This document shows, piece after piece, positions 34,101 through 46,769 of a stretch of 64,000 bases of DNA; the first letter of the stretch is position 1, and each line of letters starts with the position of its first letter. The stretch lies in the NCBI GenBank assembly GCA_022478985.1, contig JAKSZP010013588.1, positions 1-64,000 of the forward strand. Direction: 5' to 3'. The notes beneath the pieces are model-generated. The model worked only from the letters and a program-made list of their open reading frames with translations, made no database searches and was not told where the DNA came from. Made by a program: the position numbers and the translations under genes. This DNA is from Massospora cicadina. Lineage: Eukaryota; Entomophthoromycota; Entomophthoromycetes; Entomophthorales; Entomophthoraceae.

Positions 34101-35432
34101 AAAAATATAGGTCAATCGTAATTTTGCTAAATAGCTCCAATGACATATTATATTTCATTATTTTTATCTCCTTAAATCTAAAAAAAGAAGAGTCCTAAGA
34201 TCACCGGAAGTATGAAAATGACTACAATGCGTTGCAGGATTATTACTTTAAAAGAAATAAAAATATGCTTCATTAAATAGTTAAACAGTACTCTGTTCTC
34301 ATATAAGAGTACTGAGCAGTGTGCACAATATCATATGTGTTTTTGATTACTGGAGATTCTAAAATATGACATTTAGTACTCAAAACAGGGGGAGACTAAA
34401 ATAAAATAATATGGGTTATTAACAGTATAAAAATTTGGACATTATATGAAAGTGTTAATTTAAGCTCAACATATTAAGAATTTAAAAGGCCCATGTAAAA
34501 CCAGTAGTGCTCTGGAACAAAGAGGATACTACAATTGAAAGAGTAGAGATTAAAAATGATAATATATATTATATTAAAAAAAGAGAGAACTTTAAAGTGA
34601 TTACTGATAGTTCAGATAACGCTTCCTACTATATCACTTTCAAGATGATGGCTAAGAAAAATGAAGGCTACGCTAACCATACAAGGCTCTATAGAAGTTG
34701 TAAATAAGTTTTATCATATACTGAACAAGATTTAGAAGATGTACAGCTGGCTACCCCATGACAGTTAAAGTTTCTGGATAACCAAATAAGATGCAACTGA
34801 TCAAGGTCTGAGGTCACACTACGCCGCCAATGCTTCAATCAAATGGAGTGATGATAAATTCTCTGAGGCCACTCACTTTATTAATAAAAGTTCTTGACCA
34901 ATAAAGGTTGTTGCCTCCCTCAGATTGAAGCAAGAGTTTTATTTCAATACCATCATGAGAATCAAGTGTATCAATGTGCATTTGATGGCCTGGAAGAATT
35001 ATGGGACACTTAAGTTATCTTGGAAAATGAGGCTAAAGATGCAGAATTACATTGCCATGCATAAGTCACAAAGTCTCTTTTCAGAAAAAATGAGCTTAAT
35101 TTATTTTACAAAACAAACCTTCCCATCTAAAAAATGACCGTAGGACAATTTGTATTACTAAATGGCTATGATAGAACTGGGGACTTGGTTGAAATTGTAA
35201 TGCACGCAATAAGCAAATTGAAATGAATCTGAAATTTAAGTTTTTAGGCTATTTGATTGTGTTTCACTAAAAGTAAAAAATTAATTTACAGATAAAAATG
35301 AGAAGAATTGCACAGAAATTAGAAGATAAGTGCAATCTCACCAAAATTATGCCACCATAAACATCTTAAAATAAATTAGTAGAAGAATCCTTCTTATACA
35401 TGGAAGATCTTAAAGATGAGCATATGGACTTG
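34101..35432. other. AT-rich stretch without recognisable gene
   Basis: Short open frames exist (for example 34,507-34,707 plus, 34,925-35,137 plus), but none shows a domain, composition bias or splice context worth calling. Nothing else seen. Confidence 0.5.
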
Positions 35433-35448
35433 TAAAATCTTGTCATTT
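35433..35448. repeat. TSD of LINE-1 C (left); mate at 40,661-40,676
   Basis: TAAAATCTTGTCATTT, a 16-bp perfect direct repeat bordering copy C. Confidence 0.9.
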
Positions 35449-35520
35449 TGATTTGATTTATTGCGAGGAAGGCCGACCATGGGATGGACACTTCCAAATT
35501 TGACCTGAAAGAAACAAAAC

Positions 35521-38500
35521 TTAGTAACAGGGAAGGCACCCCAGAGAAGCGATGCTATCTCTTGTTGCCAGCGGGAACGCCACTATGGGGAGGGGGAGGG
35601 AACGTGTGAAGGGGCTGTAGCCACAATTGAACATGTGTGGAGGAAAGGGTCTGATTTGATGAACCAAACTGGGAACCAGGAGGAGACCAGCTGTCAGCAA
35701 CGCGGTGGGAGGTATCCAAATATTCACACCTGAAAGTGGTCCACCAAATGAGACCAGAATCTGTGGACAGCTTCTGGGAGGGTGGGGGTGGAGCCTGCGA
35801 TAGCATCCAAGACAATCGTGTGGATAGTCCACATGGCGATTGCAACCATCAGAGCATGGAGGGAGGGTGGAAGGGGGAGGCCATTGATAAAGCAACCATA
35901 TCTCTTGACAGACTGAAGGGATGTGTTTGATCCTGGCCAAGCAAACGATGAACATCGCGCCATATCACTATAGAGGTAGGACACTTCTCCATGCGGTGGA
36001 ACAGCGTTCCATACTGTCCACACAGGACGCAGGATGAGTGTAAAGCGATAGAGCGCTCAGCCATATGGTACACCTTCCTCAGGCAGCGCCACACATGGGA
36101 ACGGATTTGGGGCTGCAACAGAGGATGGTGTATATATTTCCAGATAGTCTTCTGAGTCTCAATGGAGTAAGGGATGTTCATCATGTCCAGGTAGTCCACC
36201 CTGGATAGGACATGGGGTCGTGTGGGGATCACGCCATCTTGGATGGGTAGCCCCTGTACCTCTTGTGTGAACTGAGGAGAGGGGCGGCCTCTCTGAGCTG
36301 TGTGTCTGCTAATATGAATTCTCCACTCAGCGCTCCGCATGGAGAGGATGATTTGTTTGTAGTGGGTTTTAGTTCCATGAGGACCTGTGGCCGATGGGTG
36401 TGAAGCCAGGTATTTCATCAAGGAGTGAGGGTTTAATGGATTGTTAAGGCCCAAGGCGCAGGAGAAGTTGGAGTGGGACGCGCGGGACCAGTGTTGGGAG
36501 GGGAGTGTAGGGGTGGTGATGGCCACAATCCAGGTGCCCAGGATCTTAGCAGCATGGGCTTCGAAGTCAAGCAGGCCCATGCCACCTTGATGATGAGGGC
36601 CAAACATGACCTCTAGCCATACTGGTGGTGGGCGGCCTGACCAAAGCCATCCTTGCAGAAGGTCATACAAGGATTTGAAAAGCTTGAGGAGAAGGGGATG
36701 TAGTGGGCTCCAAACCAGACTTTGGAGAGGAGCATAGAGTTGGCTAAAACAACCCTGCCAGTAAGGGAAGTAGGGTGGGCTCTGAGGGAGGCGATGCGCT
36801 TTGTCACATTGTCTAGAATACGACTTTCCATTACTGCTGATGCATACCTGCCTGCCTCCACCCACACGCCCAGATGACGGACCGGCCCTATGGTAGGGCG
36901 TGGCATGAAGTGGACCATTAGTGGGGCGGTGTGGGGTGAGCTGAGAGGGCGAGCACATGTGCGAGCAGATGGGCCGGGCTGGGCACTGGTCGCTGGGGCC
37001 CAGCAGGTTTGATACCAACCAAGGAGGAAGATTTCAGTTTTGGAAGCGTTCAGTGCAGCATTACTTACCCGGGAATACTCCTGGATGAGAGCTTCAAGTG
37101 CGCGTGCATCTTTATTATTAGATACCCCTACCACACAGTCGTCTGCAAATGACATCATCTTGACTGGGGCTTGGCCTGGTACATGGACCCCAGTGAGTTG
37201 GGCACTCACGTTTTAAAGTAGTAGGTCAAGGATGAAGTTGTATAAGAGTGGGCTAAGGGGTTCCCCCTTGTCACAAGCCCCTTTGAGGGCGTTCTACTTT
37301 CGTTAGGAAGCCAGGGCCACACACTGCCATTGTTGCAAATTCCGTGAGCAGCATTACCCAGTTGATGAAGCGAGGGGGTATGCGGAATTGATGGAGGCAG
37401 GCCCTGAGGTATTCCCAGTTTACTCTATCATAGGCCTTTTGTTGGTCCAAGAATACAAGTGCCCCAGAGGCTGTGGACTGGCATGCGTTAGCCACAGAGT
37501 GCACGTTGTCCCAATTCGACCTTCTGGGTATGAAACCAAATTGTTCTGGGGAGATGGTGGCAGATGCTACAGTCCCTAAACGGTTAGCCATGATTTTTGT
37601 TAAAATTTTTGTATCTGTATTAGTTAAAGAAATGGGGCGCCAGTTGGCTAAGTCTAGCTTGTCCCCTTTCTTGAAGAGTGTGACGGTGAAGGCCTCTTGT
37701 CCTCCTGGTAGGAGGCGCGTTTCCAGAAGGCTCTGGTAAGTGAGGCAAGCAGCAGTGGGGATATATATTTAAAGTACTTTTTATAGAATTCATATGGAAT
37801 GCCATCTGGGCCTGGGCATTTCTGATTTGGTACACCGCAGATGGCTGTCCATAGTTCATTTGAAGTTTAAATTCATTATTTCTGGGTATTGGAAACAGTG
37901 CAGATGTGGGTTTGGTCAAAAATTCCGCCACTTTGGCCGGCTTGATTGGATTTGATCAGTATAACTTGGAGTAATAATTTTGGATTTTGTGTGAAATTTC
38001 ATTTAAAAAATTATGCGGTGCACTTGTCACCCTCTGTAATGCGTTTGTCCCTGTACGAACGCAAACCCTTGTTTGTGTTGTCTTTTGAGCGCGTTGAGGT
38101 GGGCGGCTGCTTCTGCTCACTTCCAGCCCCATGCAGGGCTGTAGCCTGTAGCTAGGATGTTGGACTCCAGGTGTGCCAAATCTGCCAGAGCGCGCGAAAT
38201 GATGGCCAATGTGGCTCATGAGCGTCAGGAGGAGAGATGGCGAGAGTGGCGGATGATATCCTCTTTGAAGGCTGCCCATGTGGAGATGGGGTCCGCGCAA
38301 AACGGTGTAACAAACTCTTTTCCCAAAGTAGCTGATTCCACCCAAGTGGAAAATCCTGGCAATGCAAGTTTGGGAGGGCGGAGTTTGCATTAATGTGGGG
38401 CCTTAGCCACTGTGACAGGTAGGTGGTAGGTTATTGAGACCAGCCAGTGGTCTGAGAATTCAATTTTTGTTGTTTGGAAGTGGGAAATGTAAGGCTGGAA

Positions 38501-39124
38501 TTTTGCCGGCATAAGTATAAAGTCAATGCGGGTCATCGACCTTAATTGGCCATTGTGGACGTGGGTCGCGTCATTTTTCAAGCAGCGGGGCTTTCTGTGG
38601 CAGTGCATCCATAAACCCAAGGGTGGCCTTTAGAACGCGAAGTTCTACGTGACCATGGGGGCGTGCAAGGAGGAAGGCCAATGGTCTGTGGGTGTGTTTA
38701 GCCAACAGTTCATGTTGCCAACTACAAAAGGGTCTGGGGGTAACAGGAGGGATTTGACTGACGAGAAAAATTCCTGACGCTCTCATGAACAGGTTGGGGC
38801 TTAGATGTTGATGATAGCATGAACCACATTGGCCCACAAGAAAGTTATAATGAGGACTCAGCAATTGAGGAAGGATTCCGATGATAAAAATTTGAAAAAA
38901 TTGTTTTTCTGATCTAGCACCCCACAGTGCTCAGAACAAAAGGATAGGGATGGGAGGAGCATGGTTTTCCATGAATCCTCGGAACCTCATGGACAGTGAG
39001 ACTTCTGGTTGTCTAGGATATCCACGGGTAAATTGTGTTGTAAAAAACTCAGTTTTCTAGCCTGGGATGGCGAGGCCTTGAGTCCGGCAATATTCAACGT
39101 CCCTAAAGTGAAGGTTTCCCCCAT
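35521..39124 (-). pseudogene. LINE-1 C ORF2: endonuclease-RT-zinc motif
   Basis: It starts at 39,124. The endonuclease is heavily decayed (38,864-38,390 retains RIDFILMPAKFQ and FSDHWLV). RT pieces: NSIKSTL region (37,931-37,620), FIPRRSNWDNVHS and LDQQKAYDRVNWEYL (37,591-37,271), FADDCVVG at 37,149-37,138, RPTIGPVRHLGVWVEAG, then a 389-codon open run (37,018-35,849) with GGMGLLDFEAHA and the zinc motif CVLCGQYGTLFHRMEKCP. Here the junction reads KTIWKYIHH, where copy A has stops. Inactive. Confidence 0.9.
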
Positions 39125-39130
39125 CGCACC

Positions 39131-40488
39131 TTAGGTGTGTGGGGGTGGGCACCTGGGCCCACCATCCTCTTCTAGATCCCCACGGGCCTTCACAGCAGCG
39201 TGGGTGTTAGCAGCAACACTATTGGTAGTTTTGTTGATTTTAGCAGAAAGGTTTGCATTGGCTTTTGCCTTCACTTTTGTTTCCCTGATGTCAAATGAAT
39301 TTTTTGTGGTGCGGATGAGTTCAGTGCATCAACAATTGGGTCAAAAAATTTTCAGGTAGGTTGGACCCCAAGTCAGTTTCAACTGGAGGTTGGTTGCAAA
39401 GATTGGGTGAGATCGAGTCACCCATCAGATCCTCAGATTGGGTGGCCCACTTGTCATAGGCTTCCCAATCTGGATGGTTGAGGGATTCCCAAGTTGCTTC
39501 CGCTGCGAAGGTTTTGATGTCCTCCTGGCATTTGGAGTGTGGGATAGTGGTGGTGACTTTGGCTGCTTTCTTGGCCGCGGCCCTGTGGGCCTGCTTGGCC
39601 CTCTTGTGCTCTTGCAGGGAAATAGTTTTACCAGTAGGTAGCAGCTTTGTGCTCCCCACGGGAAAGCCTCTTTGGTGCTTGCGGTTGGTTCATAGTGCGC
39701 CTCTCCACTGGCCATGGCCGCCAAGGGGTGCTCTTGGAATGTGATGCCCTCCTTGGTGGGGCGTGCATGTGCCTTATGGCTGAATGCGTCACAGTGGGTG
39801 CAAGATGGGGGGCGCGCTGTCCACGGTTACCCAGAAAGGGTGGGTGATATGCCCTTCAATATTGATATATGTGGAGTGTGGGATCTGGGTTAGGTCCTTT
39901 GCAATCCCCTCGGTTAGGGTAAGAACTGTGGTGGCTTTGTCAGTGCACAGGTGTGGCATCAGTGTAAAGCGTTGCATCTCAAAAGATTGTACCTCGCCAT
40001 ATACAGTGAGACCATCTTTCAGGTGCTGCTCCAAAATGGCACGTTTTACCATAGTAGGCAAAAAGTCAAATGTGAGGAAAATTTGGTAGGATTTTGTCCA
40101 TCTGGTGCATTTGGTTTCAATGACCCAATGCCCTTTGGGGAGGTCAAGCACTACGCGCACCACAGCAGCTTCGTCTGCTGCCTTCTTGTTTATAAAACTG
40201 AGGTCCAGCCAACCATGTGACATGGAGTGAGGTGTGATGTACACCACAGTTGGGAAAAAAGTGTGCACATCCCCACAAAATTTTTCCCATAAAGCTGTTT
40301 GTTGGATGTCCAGAAACACACGGACTCCATATTTCACCAACGAAAGTTGTTGGGAGTGCAGCGTGTTGATGTACTAGTTGCATCACGCTTGCCAATTGAG
40401 GATTTCTGGGGAAATAGTGACCGCTGGTTTTTTTATTTTTTCTATTCCGCCGGTTTCTCTGGGGCGTTTTTGAATGTTTGAGGCCGCG

Positions 40489-40522
<34 letters not shown>

Positions 40523-40580
40523 TACCACCTGCTCCTCTTACCTTACTGCCCAACTGCTCCCTGAAATGGGCGCAGACTAA
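39131..40580 (-). pseudogene. LINE-1 C ORF1: RRM and CCHC protein
   Basis: The initiator ATG of A and B reads ATT here (about 40,565). The N-terminal Gly/Arg/Ala-rich stretch has been replaced by a 34-base G tract in sense (40,522-40,489). The readable body (40,340-39,789) has IFLTFDFLPTMV and GEVQSFEMQRFTLM. The knuckle region breaks at SAPPILHPL. The remaining C-terminal frames run to the TAA at 39,133-39,131, six bases before ORF2. Confidence 0.8.
40489..40522. repeat. 34-bp poly-C run in LINE-1 C ORF1
   Basis: Thirty-four consecutive C's (poly-G in sense) at the place where copies A and B have a short Gly/Arg-coding sequence. The length may be unreliable in the assembly. Confidence 0.85.
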
Positions 40581-40627
40581 TCTCCTCTGTGAGATTATCA
40601 AACTAGAATCAGACTTGAATTGAATAA

Positions 40628-40647
40628 GTTGCAAAAGTGATTGCAAT
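40628..40647 (-). other. 5' terminal stem-loop, LINE-1 C (degraded)
   Basis: GTTGCAAA, loop AGTG, ATTGCAAT: the same place and loop as copies A and B, but the closing pair next to the loop and the outermost pair no longer match. Confidence 0.5.
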
Positions 40648-40676
40648 GAGAGAGAAAAGTTAAAATCTTGTCATTT

Positions 40677-43224
40677 CCAGATGCAAAGTTATCATCTGAC
40701 GCATAGAAATTAGTTATAAGGAATATTGAAAGAGAGTGTGCAGGCTAATTAAAATTATAAAGCACAAAAACTGTAACTTATATCACCAGAAGCCTTGAGA
40801 TTTAGAAATCGAAGAGTCAGGATATGAATGTCTGAACTCACCAAGAATATACCGCGCAAAACTGTGAGACTTCTTTATAAAAGAATTGAACTTAATTTTG
40901 CTTCATAGTTGTAAAATAAACTCTTTTTCTTTACAAAAATATTGCTATGCCAAAATCATGAGAACGCTTACCAGAAGTAGCAAAATTGATTTCTGTAGAG
41001 AGCTGAAGCTTCTCAACAAAGAGCCAATAACTTCTCAGGATGGCAATGTCATATGGCAGCAAACTATATAAGGGATGGAGCAAACAGCACATGATGTCAT
41101 AGAAATGTTGATGCTCACATTAAAAATTAACCATTTCCAGAGATTAATATGAATTCAAGTTATAATCATAATATTAACATCATTAAGTCAATTACTGTAT
41201 GTGATAAAATTAATTTTGAGGAGGAACAAAAAGCCTTTTAGTCAAGTGATGATGAACAACAGTATATACTGAGACTTAGATGATGAGAAAGTATAAATAA
41301 GCTTCAAATGATAAAATCACCAATCCACCATTTTGTGGGGAATTAATACCAAAAAGTAAATTATGCTACCTATTAAAAATTATATTTTTGTATTATAGTG
41401 TAAATATCAAAGCATTGCAGATGCAGATGAATCTAACTTTTACCCTTTTCAAAAAGAAAGGGAACTGTCAGGACCTCTACATGCTTTGCAATGCGAGGTA
41501 AACTCACCCATACAGAAAACAAGCGCTGGGTTTGTGCTTTACCCATGCAGGAGCCAAAGGCATCATGCCCGCGCCAACCCTGCTCTAAAGTAAATCTTAC
41601 CCTAATAAGATCTCCCTTACACGCTTAGAGATCCTCAGCTATGATTTTGGTCACAGGAGCGTCAGACCACCAGATCCTTTTCTCAGCCTTCAATTGGCAC
41701 TGCCCTCCAGATCTCCCTCTATGACTTAAAATCTTTCACCACGCCTCACCAAAACCTCCAGAATGACTCCAAGGCTGGTCTGGAAGTTGAGCCATGCAAT
41801 GTGAGAAATATTTTATATTGTCAGCCATTTTAAGCCCCAAATATGCCCTAAATCAATCTCTAACCTCATGATGTGACCAATTATATTGATTATCTGTATT
41901 CTGAAAATTTTCATCTTCTCTTTTTTCTTTTATCTTGCCCACAATGAGAATCAATTTTTAATCCATTTATAACAATTTTAATCTAAAGTTTTAACCATCT
42001 CTGATCATACCCATTGGGCAGTGGAACCCAAAATAGATGCAAATTAACATGCTTAGCTGCTACTAAAGCCACAAAATGTTTCACAGAGAGGTGTGATAAC
42101 TTCTAGTTGATTACTTAATTTTCTCAAGGTATATTAAAAGACCTCTCAGAAAACTTAAAACTTTGAATAACTTGCACTGATTTTTATTGTAATTTGCCTC
42201 AGCTTAACTTGGCAAACATGAACTTAAAAATACCTACCCTGAAGGTCTCTTTACCTGAAGCCCCATCTGGAGGCCTTCGTATATCTTCCTGGGAACACTA
42301 TATCCATTATCATTGGTCATTTTAGCATGAATAACTGGGATACCAACTTGTGTATAATGTGAACTGAGCCCTTTATGAGGATTTTATTCCCATTGTTAGC
42401 ATCACTAAAAGCATAAAACTGTTAATAACTAAGACCTTGTTAACCTCCCAGCCCCTCCCTCCTCTGGGGACTACCCAATCTAGACCATGATATCCTAAAA
42501 CTTCTCTTAATTTATCTTTTTGGGCCAGCAGTAAGTTACTGAAATTCTATTTACTTCACGTCTCTTTTAAAGTCATACCTACTTACTTCATTCAGAAAGG
42601 TGTACCCTGAGACATTGGTTATTTTCTTAGTCCATTTAGAATCTCATGCATAAAGTATAGTTAACTTTCTTAGTCAATATATCGGCATATATCATACATA
42701 ACTATATTAATGACAAAGATTCTGGAAACATGAACAGAAGAACCAACAGCCCCTTACATACCAAAAATAATTCAGGGGTTTAATAAAAGTACTTTTATAC
42801 TGCATTATGATAGAGATTGTTTATTAAATCAATTATGCCCTGAAAAACCTCTTCAGAATTTTAAACAACTAAAAAATAATCAAATTGTAATAATAAGCCA
42901 ACCAATGCTCTAATTTACAGCAATCTAGTGCTAAAACAGGATAGACTTCAAATTATAGGGATTTTGTATCCTTTCACCAGCAAAGAAGATACTGCATGTC
43001 AATGAGGAGTTATATGGATAATGAGACAGCATTTTTAGTGCACAATACCCATTTTTGACATTGGGTTAGTTGGCTTTATCATGACTGTCATTATACAAGA
43101 GTAAAATCAATTTTTAGATTATTTGGAAGTGACCTTTTAGGACCAAAGAGAAAAAAATTAATGGAATTGAACAATCTTGAGGATCCTAGGGATGAAAGCT
43201 TCCAAAATGATTTCTTAGGCCAAC
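40677..43224. other. AT-rich stretch without recognisable gene
   Basis: No supported coding region. A locally GC-richer patch at about 41,460-41,800 has an open plus-strand run of about 48 codons (FQKERELSGPL onward) of unknown nature. Otherwise only low-complexity sequence. Confidence 0.45.
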
Positions 43225-44178
43225 TGTAAGGCACTTGGATGTTTAACTATTGAAAATAATGTTTAGGCGTCAAATAGTTTAGATTATACAAAAACTCTGA
43301 GCCTAATTTTCAGTGGAATGGTTATTAACAGAGTAATTTTACTCCTAATCCTTGGCTGGAATGCTGACATCAAGGTAACAAAGTCCCTGCAAACTTTTGG
43401 CAGAATAGATGAACTTTCAGGGAAACTCACTTGTATACTTTCTTGAACTAAGTGCTACCACCTAAGAGCAAATAACACTCTTATAGACCTGAAGGGGGCC
43501 CAAAGGATAATAAATATTTTCCCTAATCAAGAATAAGAAATCCTTTAATTAACCAAAGTGAGAATATTTTCATGGTGTGTGATTGGTAAGATATATTAAG
43601 TCATTCTACATGGATTCATAATAAATGATGTTGACCAATCATCTTGGACTGAATTGTAACAGAGTGAAATGTTTTTAGAGAATTTAATAGGTTGATTTTT
43701 TTAGCTAAAACTGGTCCTCTCAATCATAAATGTGTCACTTCAGATACAAAACGCCTCACATTGAATAAGAAGTCAGATCAAAATTAGATCAATAATCAAT
43801 ATGAGTCTTGATCCTTGATTAATTGAATGGACATGAATATTGACAATTTAAGGATGCATATCTTAAAGTTTGTTGATGTATCATTTCCCATATTGGCATT
43901 CCAAGTATCGCCATGTGGAAAATTCCCTGAAGCCTAGCCACCTTTGTAGGCACTAAACTTAGTCTATAAACTTTTTATATGATTGTATCGCATGACCATA
44001 GTCTTGACCCAGTCAATGACTATGAGGTTTTCTGAAAATGGGGTTAAAACCCCCAAGTTTTATAAAATAAGGTATAAATTAATATATCCATCTTAATTAT
44101 GAACTTTTAGCCTGGTTGTGGTCTAATTTTTTATCCTAAACTTTTTGAAAAGCTGCCAAGTTTATTAGTGTTTCTACA
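43225..44178 (+). repeat. 5' LTR of Ty3/gypsy-1
   Basis: It starts TGTAAGGCAC and shares long stretches with 50,861-51,640, for example TTTTCAGTGGAATGGTTAT and ACAAAGTCCCTGCAAAC. The 5' edge is set by the start of homology with the 3' LTR. The 3' edge (TTTCTACA at 44,178) is a guess, because the partner LTR is interrupted before it. Confidence 0.6.
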
Positions 44179-44289
44179 TTTGTTATATTGTTGGAATCCT
44201 GCAGCCAAGCACCATGACATCCCCTTGCTGTGATTTCAATAAGTATTGCTCACTACAGGGACCTGGTACACCACAATTTTTTACTCAAG

Positions 44290-46400
44290 ATGGAAGATGC
44301 TCTTGTTGCTAGAGTAACTGGATGGAATAGAAAAGGGAATGGTGAAGAAGATGACCAGATGGATAGCCCTCCTACCATTACCTTTGAAGATGGCCAATTT
44401 GAACATGTGATTATACCAGAGTCACAACAAATTACCTGGCTTGCTACCAAAGTGGTTAGAGACCTGACTCAAGGTATACTAATCTTAGGACATTGCTTCT
44501 CATGAAAGAGGTTCATTAGCGAAAGGTCGCCTGATGTCCTCTATGAAACCAGAACCATCCTGGTCACTTACATTCAACGCATCAACTTGATTACCTACGT
44601 CCCAAAAGTATGCTAACCCCACTATTTTTCACATGATCCACCTTCTGGGAGTACACCATGAAAATCTGAAAATCCAGATGATGAATCATGATGCATTGAG
44701 ATTGGCTTATGTCAATATACAACTTAGCCTCTAGTCATGTAGGAAAGGCAAAATCTGGAGTTGTTGAAAACTGAAGTTTTATTATTCAGCTACATAGTGA
44801 ATCAACATGATCGATTTTGGTGTAGTGAATTATGTGGAAGAGGCTATGAAGACCTTCAGTGCTGAATTGGATGTATCCTCTTATTAGACTTGCTCTCTGC
44901 TTGAAGACTTTATGAAGGAACTTATGAAGCATGAAGTACAAACTCGCAGTGAGCTGTAGTCATAAGCATCTACTTCTCAGCAGGGTGATGAACAGAAAAT
45001 AACCACTTTAGAACAGAAAATAGCCCAAGCCATGTTTCACATTGGGTAGTTTAAACGGCGTCCCTTTCAAGAGTCTCATGGGACCTCTCTGCTCTAGAAG
45101 CTAAGATCACTTAGTTGGAAAAGAAGTTAGAGCTGAGGCATATCTTGAAAATGCCAAGTATTTGGCTCAAAGGTTTAATGAATATGTGAAGGAAGTTCAG
45201 GGTGTCAAGAACACCATTGAAGGGGCCAATTTGTTATAAGATGTATACTCTCTACTGTCCTAAGTTGAAAGTTACATTGAACATGCCAAGGCTTATCTAA
45301 ATTCAAAAGGATTCCACCCACCTGATGATGAGGGTTTAAGCAAATGAAGGAGGATTTTCAAAAGCGTGTCAGGTGGCGGAAGCTGATCAAAAAATTCAAG
45401 TTCTCTTTTATTTAAACTAATTGTAAAATTAGAAAATTTGGAAGATGGGTTGAAGAACTTGTGACTCACAATCTTTAATGGATACTAGAATGACTCTATG
45501 TAAATCCGCCTCTCAAAAGCTTTCTGTAAATATGGGAACCAGGCTCAACGCTATCCAAGAGCATATTATCAGCTTTCCTATTCCTTCAACCAGATGGACA
45601 TTCACTCAGAGATTATGGGACATGATGCTCCTGCTGTTCATGCCCTCAGTGGGAGTAAACTTGTCCCTTTTAAACCTACTTTTATGGACAAATTTGCCCC
45701 AAGAGAAGTAGCATTTCTTCATTTCTATATGTTTACAAATCTTTTTGGAAGGGGTGATCAATCACCAGAAAGTTAAGCATAATATCTCCAGCTTAAGTTC
45801 CATGGCCCAAGAAGTAATGGTTCCTCACATGGATACCCTTAGTACCTGAGCAGAGGTTAAGGAAGCGCTTTTTGCAAAGTTCAGCTTCAAGCAGATTATA
45901 AGCATGAAAGAACATGCGTTAATGCGCATCAGCATGCAGAATAGAATTGGTTGCCGCCTTCACTGAGCAGTTTTACATTGAAGTCCAGATGCTGTTAACC
46001 TTCTGAATGTTAGCTCTTGATGACGCCGTTGCTTCTATCATGAATGGGTTGGCTTACCAACCTTCTCTGGTGATGCATATCACCACAGTGAAACATTACT
46101 TGTGGAATGTTCACGATACCAAAAAGCTCTACTAGATGTTGCTGGTTTCTATAAACTTTAAACTACTGAGTAGACGTGTCAAAACCATGAGTCTTGACAA
46201 TTGATGATCAAAAGCCAAAGCCATCAAAAACTGAGAGTCCCAGTAACTTACTGCGCTAAGGTCAGGCAGTTTTTACTGTGTATTATAAGAAGAGAGATGA
46301 CACTAGAGAGCAGGGAAAAATTTGTTGGCGTAGTGAAAGGCACCTCTATTGAAGAATAATCTTATGTGCCGACTCCTCTCCTTCTTCTAATGCTCATTTG
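44290..46400 (+). pseudogene. Ty3/gypsy-1 gag
   Basis: The first open run (from ATG 44,290, MEDALVARVTGWNRKG) is followed by heavily interrupted frames with coiled-coil character (ALEAKITQLEKKLEL, EYVKEVQGVKNTIEG, about 45,100-45,230). A capsid-like segment at about 45,650-45,880 (VPFKPTFMDKFAPREVAFL, then QEVMVPHMDTLST) matches the gag of gypsy-2 at 54,052-53,822. No zinc knuckle could be made out. The function would be particle formation. Confidence 0.55.
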
Positions 46401-46769
46401 AACTATATATATAACCCCTCTAAAGAAGAATCTGAAGGAAGTTATAAGATGTCAGATATTATGTCTTTAGAGCGCCAGCTGAAGTCAAAATTCCAGATTG
46501 GTTGAATGCTGAAATAGTAGATGAAGCCATGATACCTGATGAAACTTATTATAGTAAAGTTTTGGGGTGTGCTGAGGGTATTGACACTGCTATAGATGCC
46601 AACGAGTTCATCGCCTTGTTAATCTAACTAATTCAATATGTTCATAGATTGCAATCCATCAAGAAGAGATATCATGAGACATTTCAAAATCTTAACTCAA
46701 CTTACCATCCTAAGGAGGCCCTTATCTCCCTCTAACTTTGGAGGAACTATATCCAAGGTAAAGGGTCGT

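Larger units (their letters stand above)
35449..40660 (-). mobile_element. LINE-1 copy C
   Basis: A 5.2-kb full-length minus-strand element with a 16-bp TSD. The 3' tail reads AATAAATCAAATCAAAA in sense, a different pentamer tail from copies A and B. More decayed than A: the 5' stem-loop has lost pairs, the ORF1 start codon is changed, and a 34-base C run interrupts ORF1. Confidence 0.92.

Noticed and set aside
34507..34707. Small Lys/Asn-rich ORF (66 codons) as a gene
   Set aside because: The composition simply follows the AT-rich background. No homologous copy, motif or splice context.
40489..40522. Poly-C run as a telomere-like or regulatory element
   Set aside because: It lies within a decayed ORF1 at a place where sister copies have ordinary coding sequence, and there is no repeat unit.
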